Source: Acidaminococcus sp. | GTDB taxonomy: Bacteria; Bacillota; Negativicutes; Acidaminococcales; Acidaminococcaceae | DNA length: 64,000 bases | Assembly (NCBI GenBank): GCA_019416065.1 | Contig: DXYB01000003.1 | Span: 28,723-92,722, forward strand | Direction: 5' to 3' | In this document: piece by piece, positions 1-9,781 of the stretch | Numbering within the stretch: position 1 is the first letter of the stretch | Layout: every line of letters starts with the position of its first letter | Notes under the pieces: generated by a model | Told to the model about the DNA's origin: nothing | Database searches by the model: none | Seen by the model: only the letters and a program-made list of their open reading frames with translations | Position numbers and translations under genes: made by a program

Positions 1-98
1 GCTTGTTCTGCGCTGCGGAACTGGGTGGAAATCATAACGCCCACCAGGAGGCACACCAGGAAAGTAAAAAATTTCTCGCGTTTGTTGTGATGCACCAT
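1..98 (-). CDS. DUF881 (YlxW/YlxX-type) protein, N-terminal fragment
   Basis: The window edge cuts this gene; only about 32 codons are visible. The ATG at 98 follows a GAGGAG ribosome-binding site on the minus strand. The fragment is a short basic stretch (MVHHNKREK), then one hydrophobic segment (FFTFLVCLLVGVMIS), then TQFRS. That architecture, directly downstream of ftsQ, is the Firmicute DUF881 pattern: a membrane-anchored division-cluster protein of unknown function. The assignment rests on context and on the membrane anchor, since the conserved domain lies outside the window. Confidence 0.6.
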   Translation of the reverse strand, partial: MVHHNKREKFFTFLVCLLVGVMISTQFRSAEQ

Positions 99-116
99 GG
101 CGTTCTCCTCAGTTTT

Positions 117-1076
117 TTATTTTCCCAGTACTTTCACATAGGGTTTTTCATACGTCACATCAATGTACTCTGCTTTAATTTTTTTTGTCTCCAGCTCCCG
201 GCAGATAGCTGCAATGGTATCCAGCTTATTATTGGCATTTTCATACGTCCCTACAATAAGCGGCACGCCGCCAGATAGATAGAATTTTAAATTCTTGTTG
301 GTATCCATAGCAATACCCGTGATCCGATCACGAAGCGGTGCACTTAGCTTGCCTAAAAAGCCCAAGATGCCTAGGACTTCCGGATCATCCGTCAGCTCTC
401 CCAAAGAAAGGTCCTTGCCTATACTGTAACCCGTAAGTACCGGTGCAGAACCATCAGCAATGCCTTGCCCCACTCCGATCACATGTCCTGTAGCGTCCAA
501 TTTACCATAGGTCTTACCCGTAAAATTTACGTAGAGTACAGGCTGCCGGTCATTAACATACAATTTTAACGTTAGCGGCCAGCCATAGCCCAATGTGGCT
601 TTTTCCACACGGTAATCGCTGCGTACCTTTTGCAACAGGTTGTGCCAGTTTAACCGGAATAGATTCATGGGCTTAGGTGCATCAGCCATTTGTTCTACTT
701 CTTCCTGGGTAAGTAGCGCAGTGCCTTCTACCTGCAACCTTCCAAAAGCGACCCATGGCTGATGCAAAAAGGCTACTAGGCCAAGTATCATGGCGAGCAC
801 AGCTAGGAGACGAAAAATCCGTCCTTTTTGCAGGCCTTTCGGTTTCTTTTTGGGATTGCGCCTGCGCTGTTGCATTGATGGTTCTTCTTCCATGCGATGC
901 TGCGTTACCATTTCTTCCTTGTACCGATTTTCCTGACGCAAACGGGCCCGTTGCAGCTCCTCCCGAAAGGTAGGTCGATGGGTTCCTTCCAGGTTGCGTG
1001 AATCCGTATGCGATTCGTTTGTTGGCATCTGCCGGGATCGGCGTACCCGGGGCTGCATCCACTTGGGTCTATCCAT
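117..1076 (-). CDS. ftsQ: Cell division protein FtsQ/DivIB
   Basis: Bitopic membrane protein of the divisome that links early and late division proteins. The 319 residues show a long basic cytoplasmic tail of about 86 residues rich in R, K and E, one membrane segment at about 87-108, a POTRA-like domain starting near FGRLQVEG (111-118), and a C-terminal beta domain. The ATG lies one base after the ddl stop codon and has no obvious Shine-Dalgarno, which suggests translational coupling; an in-frame Met at residue 7 is an alternative. It is near the end of the mraZ-to-ftsQ minus-strand run, followed by the DUF881 gene. The cytoplasmic tail is longer than in many FtsQ proteins. Confidence 0.9.
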   Translation of the reverse strand: MDRPKWMQPRVRRSRQMPTNESHTDSRNLEGTHRPTFREELQRARLRQENRYKEEMVTQHRMEEEPSMQQRRRNPKKKPKGLQKGRIFRLLAVLAMILGLVAFLHQPWVAFGRLQVEGTALLTQEEVEQMADAPKPMNLFRLNWHNLLQKVRSDYRVEKATLGYGWPLTLKLYVNDRQPVLYVNFTGKTYGKLDATGHVIGVGQGIADGSAPVLTGYSIGKDLSLGELTDDPEVLGILGFLGKLSAPLRDRITGIAMDTNKNLKFYLSGGVPLIVGTYENANNKLDTIAAICRELETKKIKAEYIDVTYEKPYVKVLGK

Positions 1077-1077
1077 A

Positions 1078-2010
1078 CTATCTGGCCGATTGCAGAATTT
1101 TTTCGCACAGATCCGGGAAGGAAAGCCCCATGGCAGCTGCCGCTTTAGGAATCAGACTGGTAGCGGTCATACCAGGGACAGTGTTGACTTCCAGTGCAAT
1201 GGCCGTACCATCTTCTGCCAGCATGAGATCCGTCCGTGCCACGCCGCTGCACCCCAATGCGTTGTAGGCTGCTACAGCAATTTGCTGCAGCCGTTTTGTA
1301 GTGGATTCATCAAAAGGAGCCGGGCACGTATAGGTAGTAGCTCCCTTGGTATATTTATTGTGAAAATCATAGAAATTTTCATGGGGTTCGATGAGAACTA
1401 AGGGCATCCCCACAGGCTTGCCATCTGCTCCTGGCATCACGCCGGCAGCTACTTCTTTTCCCTTAAAGAAGGCTTCTGCCAGTACCCGGTCGCCATACCG
1501 GAATGCCTCTTCCAGGGCTGCTTCCAATTGTTGCTCATCTTTTACAATAGTAACTCCAATACTGGATCCCTGGGCTGCCGGTTTGACCACACAGGGAATC
1601 CCCAGTTCCTGGAGAATCCGTTTTTTAGGGGACACTGCATCCTGTTTCGTAATGTACAGGCATTTGGCCGTGGGCACATGATTATTTTCAAATAAGTGCT
1701 TGGTAAAAAATTTATCCATGGCCACGGCACTCGCCAGGACGCGGCTGCCTGTATAAGGAATCCCCAGCATTTCCAATATACCCTGAAGTCGCCCGTCTTC
1801 TCCGTATAGTCCGTGCACCGCATTAAAGACAACGGTGGCGCCACTTTCTTTTAACTGTTCCACAATGTGCTGAGGATCCAGATCAATTCCCACGGCCTCA
1901 TACTCTTTTTCCTGTAGGGCGCTTAGAATTGCATTTCCTGTGTTCAGGGATACTTCCCGTTCTTTAGAAGGGCCTCCCATTACAACGGCTATTTTAATAT
2001 CCTTATGCAT
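1078..2010 (-). CDS. ddl: D-alanine--D-alanine ligase
   Basis: ATP-grasp enzyme making the D-Ala-D-Ala dipeptide that MurF adds to the peptidoglycan precursor. The 310 residues match the usual DdlB length. MGGPSKEREVSL lies near the N terminus, followed by the ATP-grasp core and EVNTVPGMT near the C terminus. The Lys-Tyr pair in HNKYTKG corresponds to the pair associated with D-Ala-D-Ala rather than D-Ala-D-Lac specificity in E. coli DdlB. The ATG overlaps the murC stop by 8 bases and has a GGAGG upstream. The order murC-ddl-ftsQ resembles Proteobacteria; murB, often found here in Firmicutes, is absent. Confidence 0.95.
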   Translation of the reverse strand: MHKDIKIAVVMGGPSKEREVSLNTGNAILSALQEKEYEAVGIDLDPQHIVEQLKESGATVVFNAVHGLYGEDGRLQGILEMLGIPYTGSRVLASAVAMDKFFTKHLFENNHVPTAKCLYITKQDAVSPKKRILQELGIPCVVKPAAQGSSIGVTIVKDEQQLEAALEEAFRYGDRVLAEAFFKGKEVAAGVMPGADGKPVGMPLVLIEPHENFYDFHNKYTKGATTYTCPAPFDESTTKRLQQIAVAAYNALGCSGVARTDLMLAEDGTAIALEVNTVPGMTATSLIPKAAAAMGLSFPDLCEKILQSAR

Positions 2011-3397
2011 TTTCCTGCCTCCGTTCCAATGCTTTTACCAGCGCTTCTCCCAGCTTGAAAATATCTCCTGCTCCCACGGTCATTACCAGATCCCCCGGTT
2101 GGACCATCGTTTCCAGTTTTTCCAGGATGGTGGTTTGATCCGGCAGGTATGTCACTGATTGCCCTGTAGTATGATGGATTTCTTCGGCCAATTTTTCCCC
2201 CGTCACCCCTGGGATCGGATCTTCGCTGGCTGCGTAAATAGCTGTGATAATGAGTTCATCCGCTGCCTTAAAAGCTACGGCAAACTCTTCATGAAGCAAT
2301 TGGGTACGGGTATAGCGATGCGGCTGGAAAACCACCAATAGCCTCTTAGGCTGCGTTTGCCGGGCGGCAGCCAGTGTCGCTTCTACTTCTGTAGGATGGT
2401 GCGCATAATCATCCACCACCCAGATATCATGTATTTTTCCCTTAGTTTCAAACCGGCGTTTAGCCCCGGTGAATTTTTCCAAAGAAGCTAAAATGGTGGG
2501 AAGGGGAATACCTAGTAGCTCCGCCGTAGCAATCGCTCCCAATGCATTTTGCACATTGTGCCGGCCCGGAACGATCAAATGACACTGCCCAAGGACGTTT
2601 CCCTGCCGCACTACATCAAATGTACTGCCACTAGCCTCGTAGTGAATATTTTGGGCAGTGTACTCCGCATCGGGAGCTGTCAGTCCGTAACTTACCACTT
2701 GCTTATCCGTATGCATTCCAATCTCGTGAACCCGTGCATTATCATAGCATAGCACTGCAGTCCCGCCGGGCTTAATCTGGCTGACGAATTGGTTGAAAGC
2801 CTTAGTGATATTTTCTTGGCTGCCATAATGATCCAGGTGGTCGTCTTCAATATTGGTGACAACAGCAATAAACGGATGAAACTTCAGGAAGGACCCGTCA
2901 CTCTCATCGGCTTCTGCCACCACATACCCGCTTTCCCCACTGCGGGCGTTGGAGTGAAGATTATTCACCACGCCCCCCACCACAATGGTGGGATCCAATC
3001 CGGCATCCACGGTAATACAGCTTAACATGCTACTGGTGGTCGTCTTCCCATGGGCGCCGGCCACCGCAATGCCATTATGTTTATTCATAAGATAGGCCAA
3101 AACATCGCTGCGGTGAATCACAGGCACTTGGCGGCGTCTTGCTTCTACCAATTCCGGGTTATCTGGATGAATGGCAGTGGAAACAACGACCACTTCCGCC
3201 CGTTCAATCTGGCAGGCTGCGTGACCGATAAAGACCAATGCTCCTTCTTTTGCCAATTTGGTCGCCATGAACCCGGGCTTCACATCACTGCCGGAAACGC
3301 TATATCCCCGCTTGATCAATACATACGCCAGAGCGCTCATGCCGGCACCCCCGATGCCAATAAAGTGTATATTTTTTACGGTATCCAAGTCAACCAC
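2003..3397 (-). CDS. murC: UDP-N-acetylmuramate--L-alanine ligase MurC
   Basis: Adds L-Ala to UDP-MurNAc in the cytoplasm, the first step of stem-peptide synthesis. The protein has an N-terminal Rossmann motif (FIGIGGAGMS), the Mur-ligase ATP loop GAHGKTTT at about 114-121 and the VVDDYAHHPTE motif typical of MurC. I chose the GTG at 3397 because AGGAGG sits at proper spacing before it and because it overlaps the murG stop by 8 bases; an upstream ATG at 3415 has no ribosome-binding site. The length of 464 residues is normal. Confidence 0.95.
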   Translation of the reverse strand: MVDLDTVKNIHFIGIGGAGMSALAYVLIKRGYSVSGSDVKPGFMATKLAKEGALVFIGHAACQIERAEVVVVSTAIHPDNPELVEARRRQVPVIHRSDVLAYLMNKHNGIAVAGAHGKTTTSSMLSCITVDAGLDPTIVVGGVVNNLHSNARSGESGYVVAEADESDGSFLKFHPFIAVVTNIEDDHLDHYGSQENITKAFNQFVSQIKPGGTAVLCYDNARVHEIGMHTDKQVVSYGLTAPDAEYTAQNIHYEASGSTFDVVRQGNVLGQCHLIVPGRHNVQNALGAIATAELLGIPLPTILASLEKFTGAKRRFETKGKIHDIWVVDDYAHHPTEVEATLAAARQTQPKRLLVVFQPHRYTRTQLLHEEFAVAFKAADELIITAIYAASEDPIPGVTGEKLAEEIHHTTGQSVTYLPDQTTILEKLETMVQPGDLVMTVGAGDIFKLGEALVKALERRQENA

Positions 3398-4517
3398 GAT
3401 GGATGTCCTCCTCATTTTGTTTTGCCAGGGCAAGGGCCGCTTGGGCAATGGTCATTGCGGCATCCGGGCGAGCAGCTTTTAAAGCAGCTAGGTGCATTTT
3501 TTGCAGTAACCCCGGATCTTTAAAAAGCTGCTGAATTTTGTCCAAAAGCCAGGTGCCTGTCAGCGCGTTGTCCAAAATGACTTCGGCAGCACCTTGGGCC
3601 GCCAGTGCGCGGGCATTGTATTCTTGATGATTGGCAGTCGCATAGGGATAGGGAACCAGCACAGAAGGAACACCCCGCGCCATAAGTTCTGCTAGTCCGA
3701 TAGCCCCAGCCCGGCTTACTGCCAAGTCAGCTGCGGCTAGCGCCTTGGGCATCGCATGGAGGTAAGGCAGAACATGGATATTCTTTGCTTCCATAATGTC
3801 CTTTCCCAGCTTAGCCGCATGCGTTTCGTAGCCAGCGGTTCCGGTAGCGTGCAGTATCTGGATATGCGGATCGTGAGCTAATACCCGTTCCACTTCTACC
3901 ATGGCAGTGTTAATCGCCCTCGCACCTCGACTCCCGCCAAAAACCAACAACGTCTTTTTAGCCGGGTCCAGATGGAACTCCTGCACACCCTCTTCCCGTT
4001 TTACCGCCAAGATTTCCTGCCGTACAGGGTTTCCAGTATAGATTTTTTCCCCGTGGGAAGAAAAATACGGTGCTGCCTCCTGGTAACCTAGAAACACGTT
4101 ATCTACAAAACGGGATAAAATTTTATTGGTCACGCCGGGCATAGCATTTTGCTCCTGGATACAAGTAGGAATTTTCTTCCAGGCCGCCCAAAAGAGAATG
4201 GGACCGCATACGTAGCCTCCCGTTCCTATCACTAGATCCGGTTGAATTTCCCCCAGCAGCTTGTGGGCTTCCTGCATACCCAAAAGCAATTTTCCCGCAC
4301 TCTTTAACGTAGAAAGTCCTAAATGCCGTTCAAAGCCAGCGACTTCAATAAATTTCAGGGGATATCCGTAGCGGGGAATAATATCCTTTTCCAATCCTTT
4401 TTGCGTTCCCACAAACGTGATTTCGCACTGGGGATCCAGTTGCTGCAAGGTGTCGGCGATGGTAAGAGCCGGATAGATATGGCCTCCGGTCCCGCCGCCG
4501 GATAAAATCACTTTCAC
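3390..4517 (-). CDS. murG: UDP-GlcNAc:lipid I N-acetylglucosaminyltransferase MurG
   Basis: Peripheral membrane glycosyltransferase converting lipid I to lipid II on the cytoplasmic face. The N terminus carries the glycine-rich SGGGTGGHIYPA signature and the C-terminal half carries the nucleotide-sugar region around SRAGAIGLAELMA. The 375 residues match the family. The start is GTG, overlapping the murD stop as GTGA and preceded by GGAGG. In most Firmicute clusters ftsW sits between murD and murG; here the two genes overlap by 4 bases, so there is no room for it. Confidence 0.95.
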   Translation of the reverse strand: MKVILSGGGTGGHIYPALTIADTLQQLDPQCEITFVGTQKGLEKDIIPRYGYPLKFIEVAGFERHLGLSTLKSAGKLLLGMQEAHKLLGEIQPDLVIGTGGYVCGPILFWAAWKKIPTCIQEQNAMPGVTNKILSRFVDNVFLGYQEAAPYFSSHGEKIYTGNPVRQEILAVKREEGVQEFHLDPAKKTLLVFGGSRGARAINTAMVEVERVLAHDPHIQILHATGTAGYETHAAKLGKDIMEAKNIHVLPYLHAMPKALAAADLAVSRAGAIGLAELMARGVPSVLVPYPYATANHQEYNARALAAQGAAEVILDNALTGTWLLDKIQQLFKDPGLLQKMHLAALKAARPDAAMTIAQAALALAKQNEEDIHRG

Positions 4518-5887
4518 GCTTGTGCCTCCTTCGCCAGCTGCTGGACAATTTTTTTAAAAACCCGTCCCCGCTCCGGATAGTTATTGAACATATCATAGGA
4601 TGAGCAGGCCGGGGACAAAAGGACTACCTCCGGTGCTTTGGCCATACTGCTGGCCTTGCGTACCGCTTCTTCAAAGCTCCCATCAACTAAGACAACATTT
4701 TTTACGCCATGATCTTTTGCCGCTTGGGCAAACCGCTGCCGCGCTTCTCCTAAGAGGATCAAGGCGTCGGTCTTTTTTTTGGCCATTTCCATAAAATCAT
4801 CCAGGCTAGTCATTTTATCATGGCCGCCTGCGAGCAGAATCACGTGGCCCTCTTTAAAAGCCTCCAGTGCTTTCACCGCCGAATCCGTATTGGTGGCCTT
4901 GGAATCATTATAGTATTTAACACCAGCAATGGTTGCTACATATTCCAAACGATGTTCCACACCCTTAAAGGTCTTTAGCACCTTTGCCATGGCCTCTGGC
5001 TTTACCCCCGCAAAGAAGGCACACAAGCAGGCAGCTAATACATCCTGTTCATTGTGGGCACCAAAGATTTGCAAATCAGAAACCTGACAAATTCTTACTA
5101 TGACGCCTTTCCACTTAATGGTAAACCATCCGTCTTCAATAAAGCCCCCTTCTGGTAGAACTTTTTTTGTACTAAAATACACAACCCGGCTTTTAGCTTT
5201 TATTCCCAGGCCACTGGAAACCGGATCGTCGGCATTTAAAATCAGTATATCTTCGGGGCGTTGAAAAGCAAAAATTTTGGATTTTGCTGCCACATAACCA
5301 GCCATATCCCCGTGCCGTTCAAAATGATCGGGCGTAATATTTACGATACAGGCAATATCCGGAGCCAGACTGGTGGTTCCTTCCAATTGAAAGCTAGATA
5401 GTTCTGCCGCCACATACGAATTCTCATCCAGGTGCTGTAATTCTTTACTCAGGGCAAACCCAATATTTCCCGCCACTGCCGTTTTGACCGGCAAGGATTG
5501 CAACATCTGCCCCAAAAGGGTCGTTGTCGTTGTTTTCCCATTGCTTCCGGTAATGGCACACCAATGTCCTTTATATAAGCGGCTGGCTTCCTCGGCCTCT
5601 GCGATAATTTCCAGGCCCAGTGCCCGGGCTTTTTTCACCGTTTCCGTGGTAAAGGGAATCCCAGGGGAAATAATAAACAAATGGCAGGCTTTCAGGTACG
5701 GTTCCGGGTCTACCTGGCATACATACTGTCCCCCTTTGGCAGCAAACTTCTCCAACCAACGAGGATCCAGTGCCTTTTCACTATCATTGTATAAAATGAC
5801 CTCTTCTCCCCGGTCACTTAAGACTTCTGAAACGCCAATACCGCTGATACCGGCACCGTAGACAAAAATTTTCTTGGTTTCACCCAT
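4514..5887 (-). CDS. murD: UDP-N-acetylmuramoylalanine--D-glutamate ligase MurD
   Basis: Adds D-Glu to UDP-MurNAc-L-Ala. The N-terminal Rossmann motif is GAGISGIGVS, the ATP loop is GSNGKTT (about 114-120), and YNDSKATNTDSA marks the C-terminal domain where MurD binds the incoming amino acid and ADP. The 457 residues are typical. The ATG is preceded by GGGAGG and lies 21 bases after the mraY stop. It overlaps murG by 4 bases, so the two are translationally coupled. Confidence 0.95.
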   Translation of the reverse strand: MGETKKIFVYGAGISGIGVSEVLSDRGEEVILYNDSEKALDPRWLEKFAAKGGQYVCQVDPEPYLKACHLFIISPGIPFTTETVKKARALGLEIIAEAEEASRLYKGHWCAITGSNGKTTTTTLLGQMLQSLPVKTAVAGNIGFALSKELQHLDENSYVAAELSSFQLEGTTSLAPDIACIVNITPDHFERHGDMAGYVAAKSKIFAFQRPEDILILNADDPVSSGLGIKAKSRVVYFSTKKVLPEGGFIEDGWFTIKWKGVIVRICQVSDLQIFGAHNEQDVLAACLCAFFAGVKPEAMAKVLKTFKGVEHRLEYVATIAGVKYYNDSKATNTDSAVKALEAFKEGHVILLAGGHDKMTSLDDFMEMAKKKTDALILLGEARQRFAQAAKDHGVKNVVLVDGSFEEAVRKASSMAKAPEVVLLSPACSSYDMFNNYPERGRVFKKIVQQLAKEAQA

Positions 5888-5908
5888 AGGAAACGTCCTC
5901 CCTTATCC

Positions 5909-6883
5909 TTATTTATACAAATATAAGGCAATCCCACACAGGGAAAATATACAGCTCATAACAAAAAATAATTTTACCACGGATGTTTCTTTCCTACCAC
6001 CCAGTTCAAAATGATGATGCAAAGGTGCCATACGAAAGATACGTTTGCCATGGGTCAGCTTAAAATATCCCACTTGAAGTATCACGGATAAGGCTTCTAG
6101 AACATATACGCCGCCGATAACGACCAGTAAGAGTTCCTGTCTTGTTCCAATGGCCACCGCTGCTACGGCGCCGCCCAGTGCCAATGACCCGGTATCCCCC
6201 ATAAAGCAGCGTGCCGGATGGTGATTATATAGTAAAAATCCCAGGCAAGTCCCTACAATCGCCAGTGAAAACCAGGCTTCTGGCAGATGCTGGCTATCGT
6301 AGGCGATATACGCATAGGCCAACATTACAGGAACCGTTACACTGGCGGCAAGGCCATCCAGTCCGTCCGTCAAGTTGACCGCATTGGTTGTGCCCACCAG
6401 GAGAAGTAAAAAGAAGGCAACATAGCCGGCTCCCAAATAATATCCTTTTCCTAGTACGGGGATCCACAAATCCATATTGAAGAAGGCACGATCTCCCGGC
6501 AAGAGGAGATAAAAGCCAGCCACCAAGAGCTGCAGGAGCATCTTTTGCCGGGCTGTCAGCCCCAGATTTCGCTTAAAGCCAATTTTCAGGCCGTCATCCA
6601 AAAGCCCGATAAGTCCATAGCCAGCAAATAGCCATAGCGCCATCAGGCTATGTCTATCTTTTGGAGTCCAGAGTAAGATCGTAATGGCAACGGCCGACAA
6701 CATCATCAAGCCGCCCATCGTAGGCGTTCCGCTTTTCTTTAGATGTTCCTTAGGACCACATTCCCGAATGCTTTGCCCAAAATGCAGCCGATGCAATAAA
6801 GGGATCAGCATATATCCGATTCCTGCTGTAGCGATAAAGGAAGTCAATAAAACAGCCATTCCCTTTAGGGCACTTTCTGTCAT
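5909..6883 (-). CDS. mraY: Phospho-N-acetylmuramoyl-pentapeptide transferase MraY
   Basis: Polytopic membrane enzyme that moves phospho-MurNAc-pentapeptide to undecaprenyl phosphate, giving lipid I. Family landmarks visible are GTPTMGG near residue 51, NLTDGLDGLA with its catalytic acidic residues, FMGDTGSLALG, and the MAPLHHHFEL loop near the C terminus. About ten hydrophobic segments span 324 residues, the normal length. Its ATG overlaps the murF stop (ATGA), with the ribosome-binding site AAGGAGG inside murF. Confidence 0.96.
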   Translation of the reverse strand: MTESALKGMAVLLTSFIATAGIGYMLIPLLHRLHFGQSIRECGPKEHLKKSGTPTMGGLMMLSAVAITILLWTPKDRHSLMALWLFAGYGLIGLLDDGLKIGFKRNLGLTARQKMLLQLLVAGFYLLLPGDRAFFNMDLWIPVLGKGYYLGAGYVAFFLLLLVGTTNAVNLTDGLDGLAASVTVPVMLAYAYIAYDSQHLPEAWFSLAIVGTCLGFLLYNHHPARCFMGDTGSLALGGAVAAVAIGTRQELLLVVIGGVYVLEALSVILQVGYFKLTHGKRIFRMAPLHHHFELGGRKETSVVKLFFVMSCIFSLCGIALYLYK

Positions 6884-8262
6884 TGTACGTCCTCCTTATC
6901 GGTGAAAACCATGGAAACCAACTGATCTACTCCCATAGCATGGGAGCCTTTTAATAAAACCGTATCCCCCGGTTGCAAACTCTTAGCAAGGACCTTGGCT
7001 GCCGTTTTTTGATCCACGCAGTACTGGACAGTCACGCCCGCTTTTTGGGCAGCCTGCGCCATATAACATGACGCAGGGCCATAACAAATGAGTTCCTCGA
7101 CTCCATATTGGCCTGCCCATTTCCCCACTGCTTCGTGTCCACTCCGGGAATGAGAACCCAATTCCAGCATATCGGCCAATACTGCTACGGCTCGACCTCT
7201 TCCTTTACTGCGTGCTACATTCTGCAGCGCTTCCAATCCCGCTTTCATAGAGGCCGGGCTGGCGTTATAGGCGTCATTAATTACAGTAATATCTCCAAAT
7301 TGCAAGATTTCCTGCCGCATCCCCGTCATCTGGAGATGCTCCAGTCCGTGGGCAATGTTCTCGTCTGGCACACCATACACCTCGCCCACAGCAATGGCAG
7401 CTAATGCATCTAGGACATTATGGCGACCCAAAAGAGGCAGCCGTACTGTCTGTAAGTTTCCTGTAATCCGACTTACATAGGCAAATTCTGTTTCTAGTCC
7501 TTTCCCTTCAACAGAAACCGCCTTCACATCGGCAGCACTATCGACGCCATAGGTATGTACAGTAGCGCCGGTTTGCATATCCCGCACCCGGGGATCATCC
7601 CCGTTTAGAAAGGCATCATTGCTAGCCGTAAAATTTTCCAGTATTTCACTTTTGGCTTTCGCAATATTTTCTATGGAACCTAAAAGTTCCAAATGGGCTT
7701 CTCCTACATTGGTGATAACGGCTGCATCCGGTACTGCGATGGCCTTCATGGCACGAATTTGCCCCAGTCCTCGCATCCCCATCTCTACCACCGCGATTTC
7801 TGTATCCGGCTGAATGGCAAAAAGGGTTTTGGGAAGCCCGATTTCATTATTAAAGTTGGCCTGGGTTTTCACTACCCGATAACGCTCTTCCAGTACCGCA
7901 CTTATCATATCCTTCGTGGTGGTTTTTCCGTTGCTTCCGGTAATGGCTATGACTTTCAATTTTGGAAAACTTAAACGATAGGCTTTGGCAATTTGCTGAT
8001 ACGCCAAAAGCGTATCCTGTACCACAAAGCAGTGCCTAGCATCCACATGGTCGGGCACATGTTCCACGACCGCAGCTGCGGCTCCTTTGGCAAACGCTTT
8101 TTCCACAAAAGCATGCCCGTCAAATTTTTCTCCCTTTAAAGCAACAAACAAGTTGCCTGCTGCAATGGTCCGGGAATCCGTGGTCACGTCAGTAAATTCC
8201 GTAATGAGCGGTATATTGTTGGAACATTGCAGCGCTTTTTGTACTAGTTCAACAGTCAGCAT
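6880..8262 (-). CDS. murF: UDP-MurNAc-tripeptide--D-Ala-D-Ala ligase MurF
   Basis: Adds the D-Ala-D-Ala made by Ddl to the UDP-MurNAc tripeptide. GSNGKTTTKD is the ATP loop, and the INDAYNASPASM motif is diagnostic of MurF. The start at 8262 (MLTVELVQ) has AGGGG seven bases upstream and overlaps the murE stop by 14 bases; the reading frame continues 15 codons further upstream without a better start. The length of 460 residues fits the family. Confidence 0.95.
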   Translation of the reverse strand: MLTVELVQKALQCSNNIPLITEFTDVTTDSRTIAAGNLFVALKGEKFDGHAFVEKAFAKGAAAAVVEHVPDHVDARHCFVVQDTLLAYQQIAKAYRLSFPKLKVIAITGSNGKTTTKDMISAVLEERYRVVKTQANFNNEIGLPKTLFAIQPDTEIAVVEMGMRGLGQIRAMKAIAVPDAAVITNVGEAHLELLGSIENIAKAKSEILENFTASNDAFLNGDDPRVRDMQTGATVHTYGVDSAADVKAVSVEGKGLETEFAYVSRITGNLQTVRLPLLGRHNVLDALAAIAVGEVYGVPDENIAHGLEHLQMTGMRQEILQFGDITVINDAYNASPASMKAGLEALQNVARSKGRGRAVAVLADMLELGSHSRSGHEAVGKWAGQYGVEELICYGPASCYMAQAAQKAGVTVQYCVDQKTAAKVLAKSLQPGDTVLLKGSHAMGVDQLVSMVFTDKEDVQ

Positions 8263-9754
8263 GGCCCGTCCCCTTTTGAAAATATGTCCGGACCACTTCG
8301 CCGTCATCGAAATGAATGGTTCGGTCTTTTAGAATCTGATAGTTTTCATGGCCTTTCCCGGCGATCATCACGACGTCCTTAGGAGACGCATGACTGATGG
8401 CATATTCAATGGCTGTTTTACGATCGCTAATCGTATGGATTTCTTTGCCGTCTGGAGGATTGACCAGGCCTTCCTTGATATCCCGGATAATTGCATCCGG
8501 ATCCTCGCTGCGAGGATTATCACTAGTTACGACCAAGACATCCGCCAAATCTAAAGCAATTTTCCCCATGATAGGCCGCTTTTTACGATCCCGATCGCCA
8601 CCGCACCCGAATACTACCCAAAGTTTTCCCTGGGTGATTTCCCGACTGGTATGTAGCACATTTTCCAAGCCATCAGGGGTATGGGCATAGTCCACAATAA
8701 CAGTAAAAGGCTGTCCGGCATGAATCAGTTGAAAGCGTCCGGGCACTCCTTGAAACGCGTTTAACCCTTTTTCAATTTCTTCTTTAGAAAGGCCTTCTGC
8801 AATTGCGGCGCAAATTATTCCCATAACGTTATACACATTAAATTCCCCGGTAATATGCAATTTCAGCTGCATATCTCCCAGCGGAGTATGAAGATGCAGT
8901 TCCATATGAGTTGCCGCCACATGGAAGGTATAGGGGTACACGTCATAGGTATCTTTCATGCCAAAAGTCATGATTTTGGTTTGTACCCGGTTCATGATCA
9001 AGGCAGCGCTGGGATCATCCGCATTAAAAATTGCTGTCTTGTGAGGCTTATTCCCCTCATGGAGATGTAAAAATAAAAGGGCTTTGGCTTCCCGGTAATT
9101 TTCCATAGTTTTATGGAAATCCAAATGATCCTGTGTCAAGTTGGTAAAAACGGCAGTATCGTATTCGATACCCGCAACACGATTAAGGGCAAGGGCATGG
9201 GAAGAAACTTCCATGACCACCACGTCGCAGCCCGCTTGCTGCATCTCATAGAGCATACGTTGCAAGTCCACCACATTGGGGGTTGTATTGCGGGAGGGGA
9301 TTACCCTATCTCCGATACAATTATGGATCGTTCCGATAAGACCCACCTTATGTCCATTTTCCGTAAACAAGTCACGCAAAATAGTAGTCGTGGTTGTTTT
9401 CCCATTGGTCCCGGTGACGCCAATCATCCGCATCTTGGAAGACGGATACTCATAAAACCAAGGTGCCAGATGGGTCATAGCCGCTTGTGTGCTGGGCACC
9501 CGGATCACTGTACAACCTGTGGATTCTGGAACGGTTATGTCTTCTTCTGCCAAAATAGCACTGGCGCCTTGGGATACGGCTTTGTCAGCATAGGCATGTC
9601 CATTGGTATGTTCCCCTTTTAAGCATATAAAAAGGCAGCCAGGTCCTGCCATGCGGGAATCAATTGTCAGCTGTGTGACAGTTTTTTCTCCATGACCGGC
9701 TGCGATTTTACCATCGGGCAGCTGCGCCAGAATTTCCTCTATCGTTCTTTCCAT
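8249..9754 (-). CDS. murE: UDP-MurNAc-L-Ala-D-Glu--meso-diaminopimelate ligase MurE
   Basis: Adds the third residue of the peptidoglycan stem. The ATP loop GTNGKTTT is at about 115-122. The DNPRSEDP motif is the family signature of meso-diaminopimelate rather than L-lysine specificity, so this organism's wall is predicted to be mDAP type, as expected for a diderm Firmicute. The ATG at 9754 is seven bases after AGGGGG; an ATG two codons earlier (9760) abuts the AGGGGG and is less likely. The length is 501 residues. The gene directly follows ftsL: the usual ftsI/spoVD gene is missing and a terminator-like hairpin stands in the gap. Confidence 0.95.
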   Translation of the reverse strand: MERTIEEILAQLPDGKIAAGHGEKTVTQLTIDSRMAGPGCLFICLKGEHTNGHAYADKAVSQGASAILAEEDITVPESTGCTVIRVPSTQAAMTHLAPWFYEYPSSKMRMIGVTGTNGKTTTTTILRDLFTENGHKVGLIGTIHNCIGDRVIPSRNTTPNVVDLQRMLYEMQQAGCDVVVMEVSSHALALNRVAGIEYDTAVFTNLTQDHLDFHKTMENYREAKALLFLHLHEGNKPHKTAIFNADDPSAALIMNRVQTKIMTFGMKDTYDVYPYTFHVAATHMELHLHTPLGDMQLKLHITGEFNVYNVMGIICAAIAEGLSKEEIEKGLNAFQGVPGRFQLIHAGQPFTVIVDYAHTPDGLENVLHTSREITQGKLWVVFGCGGDRDRKKRPIMGKIALDLADVLVVTSDNPRSEDPDAIIRDIKEGLVNPPDGKEIHTISDRKTAIEYAISHASPKDVVMIAGKGHENYQILKDRTIHFDDGEVVRTYFQKGTGHADC

Positions 9755-9781
9755 GTCCATCCCCCTAGTTTTCTTTTCAGA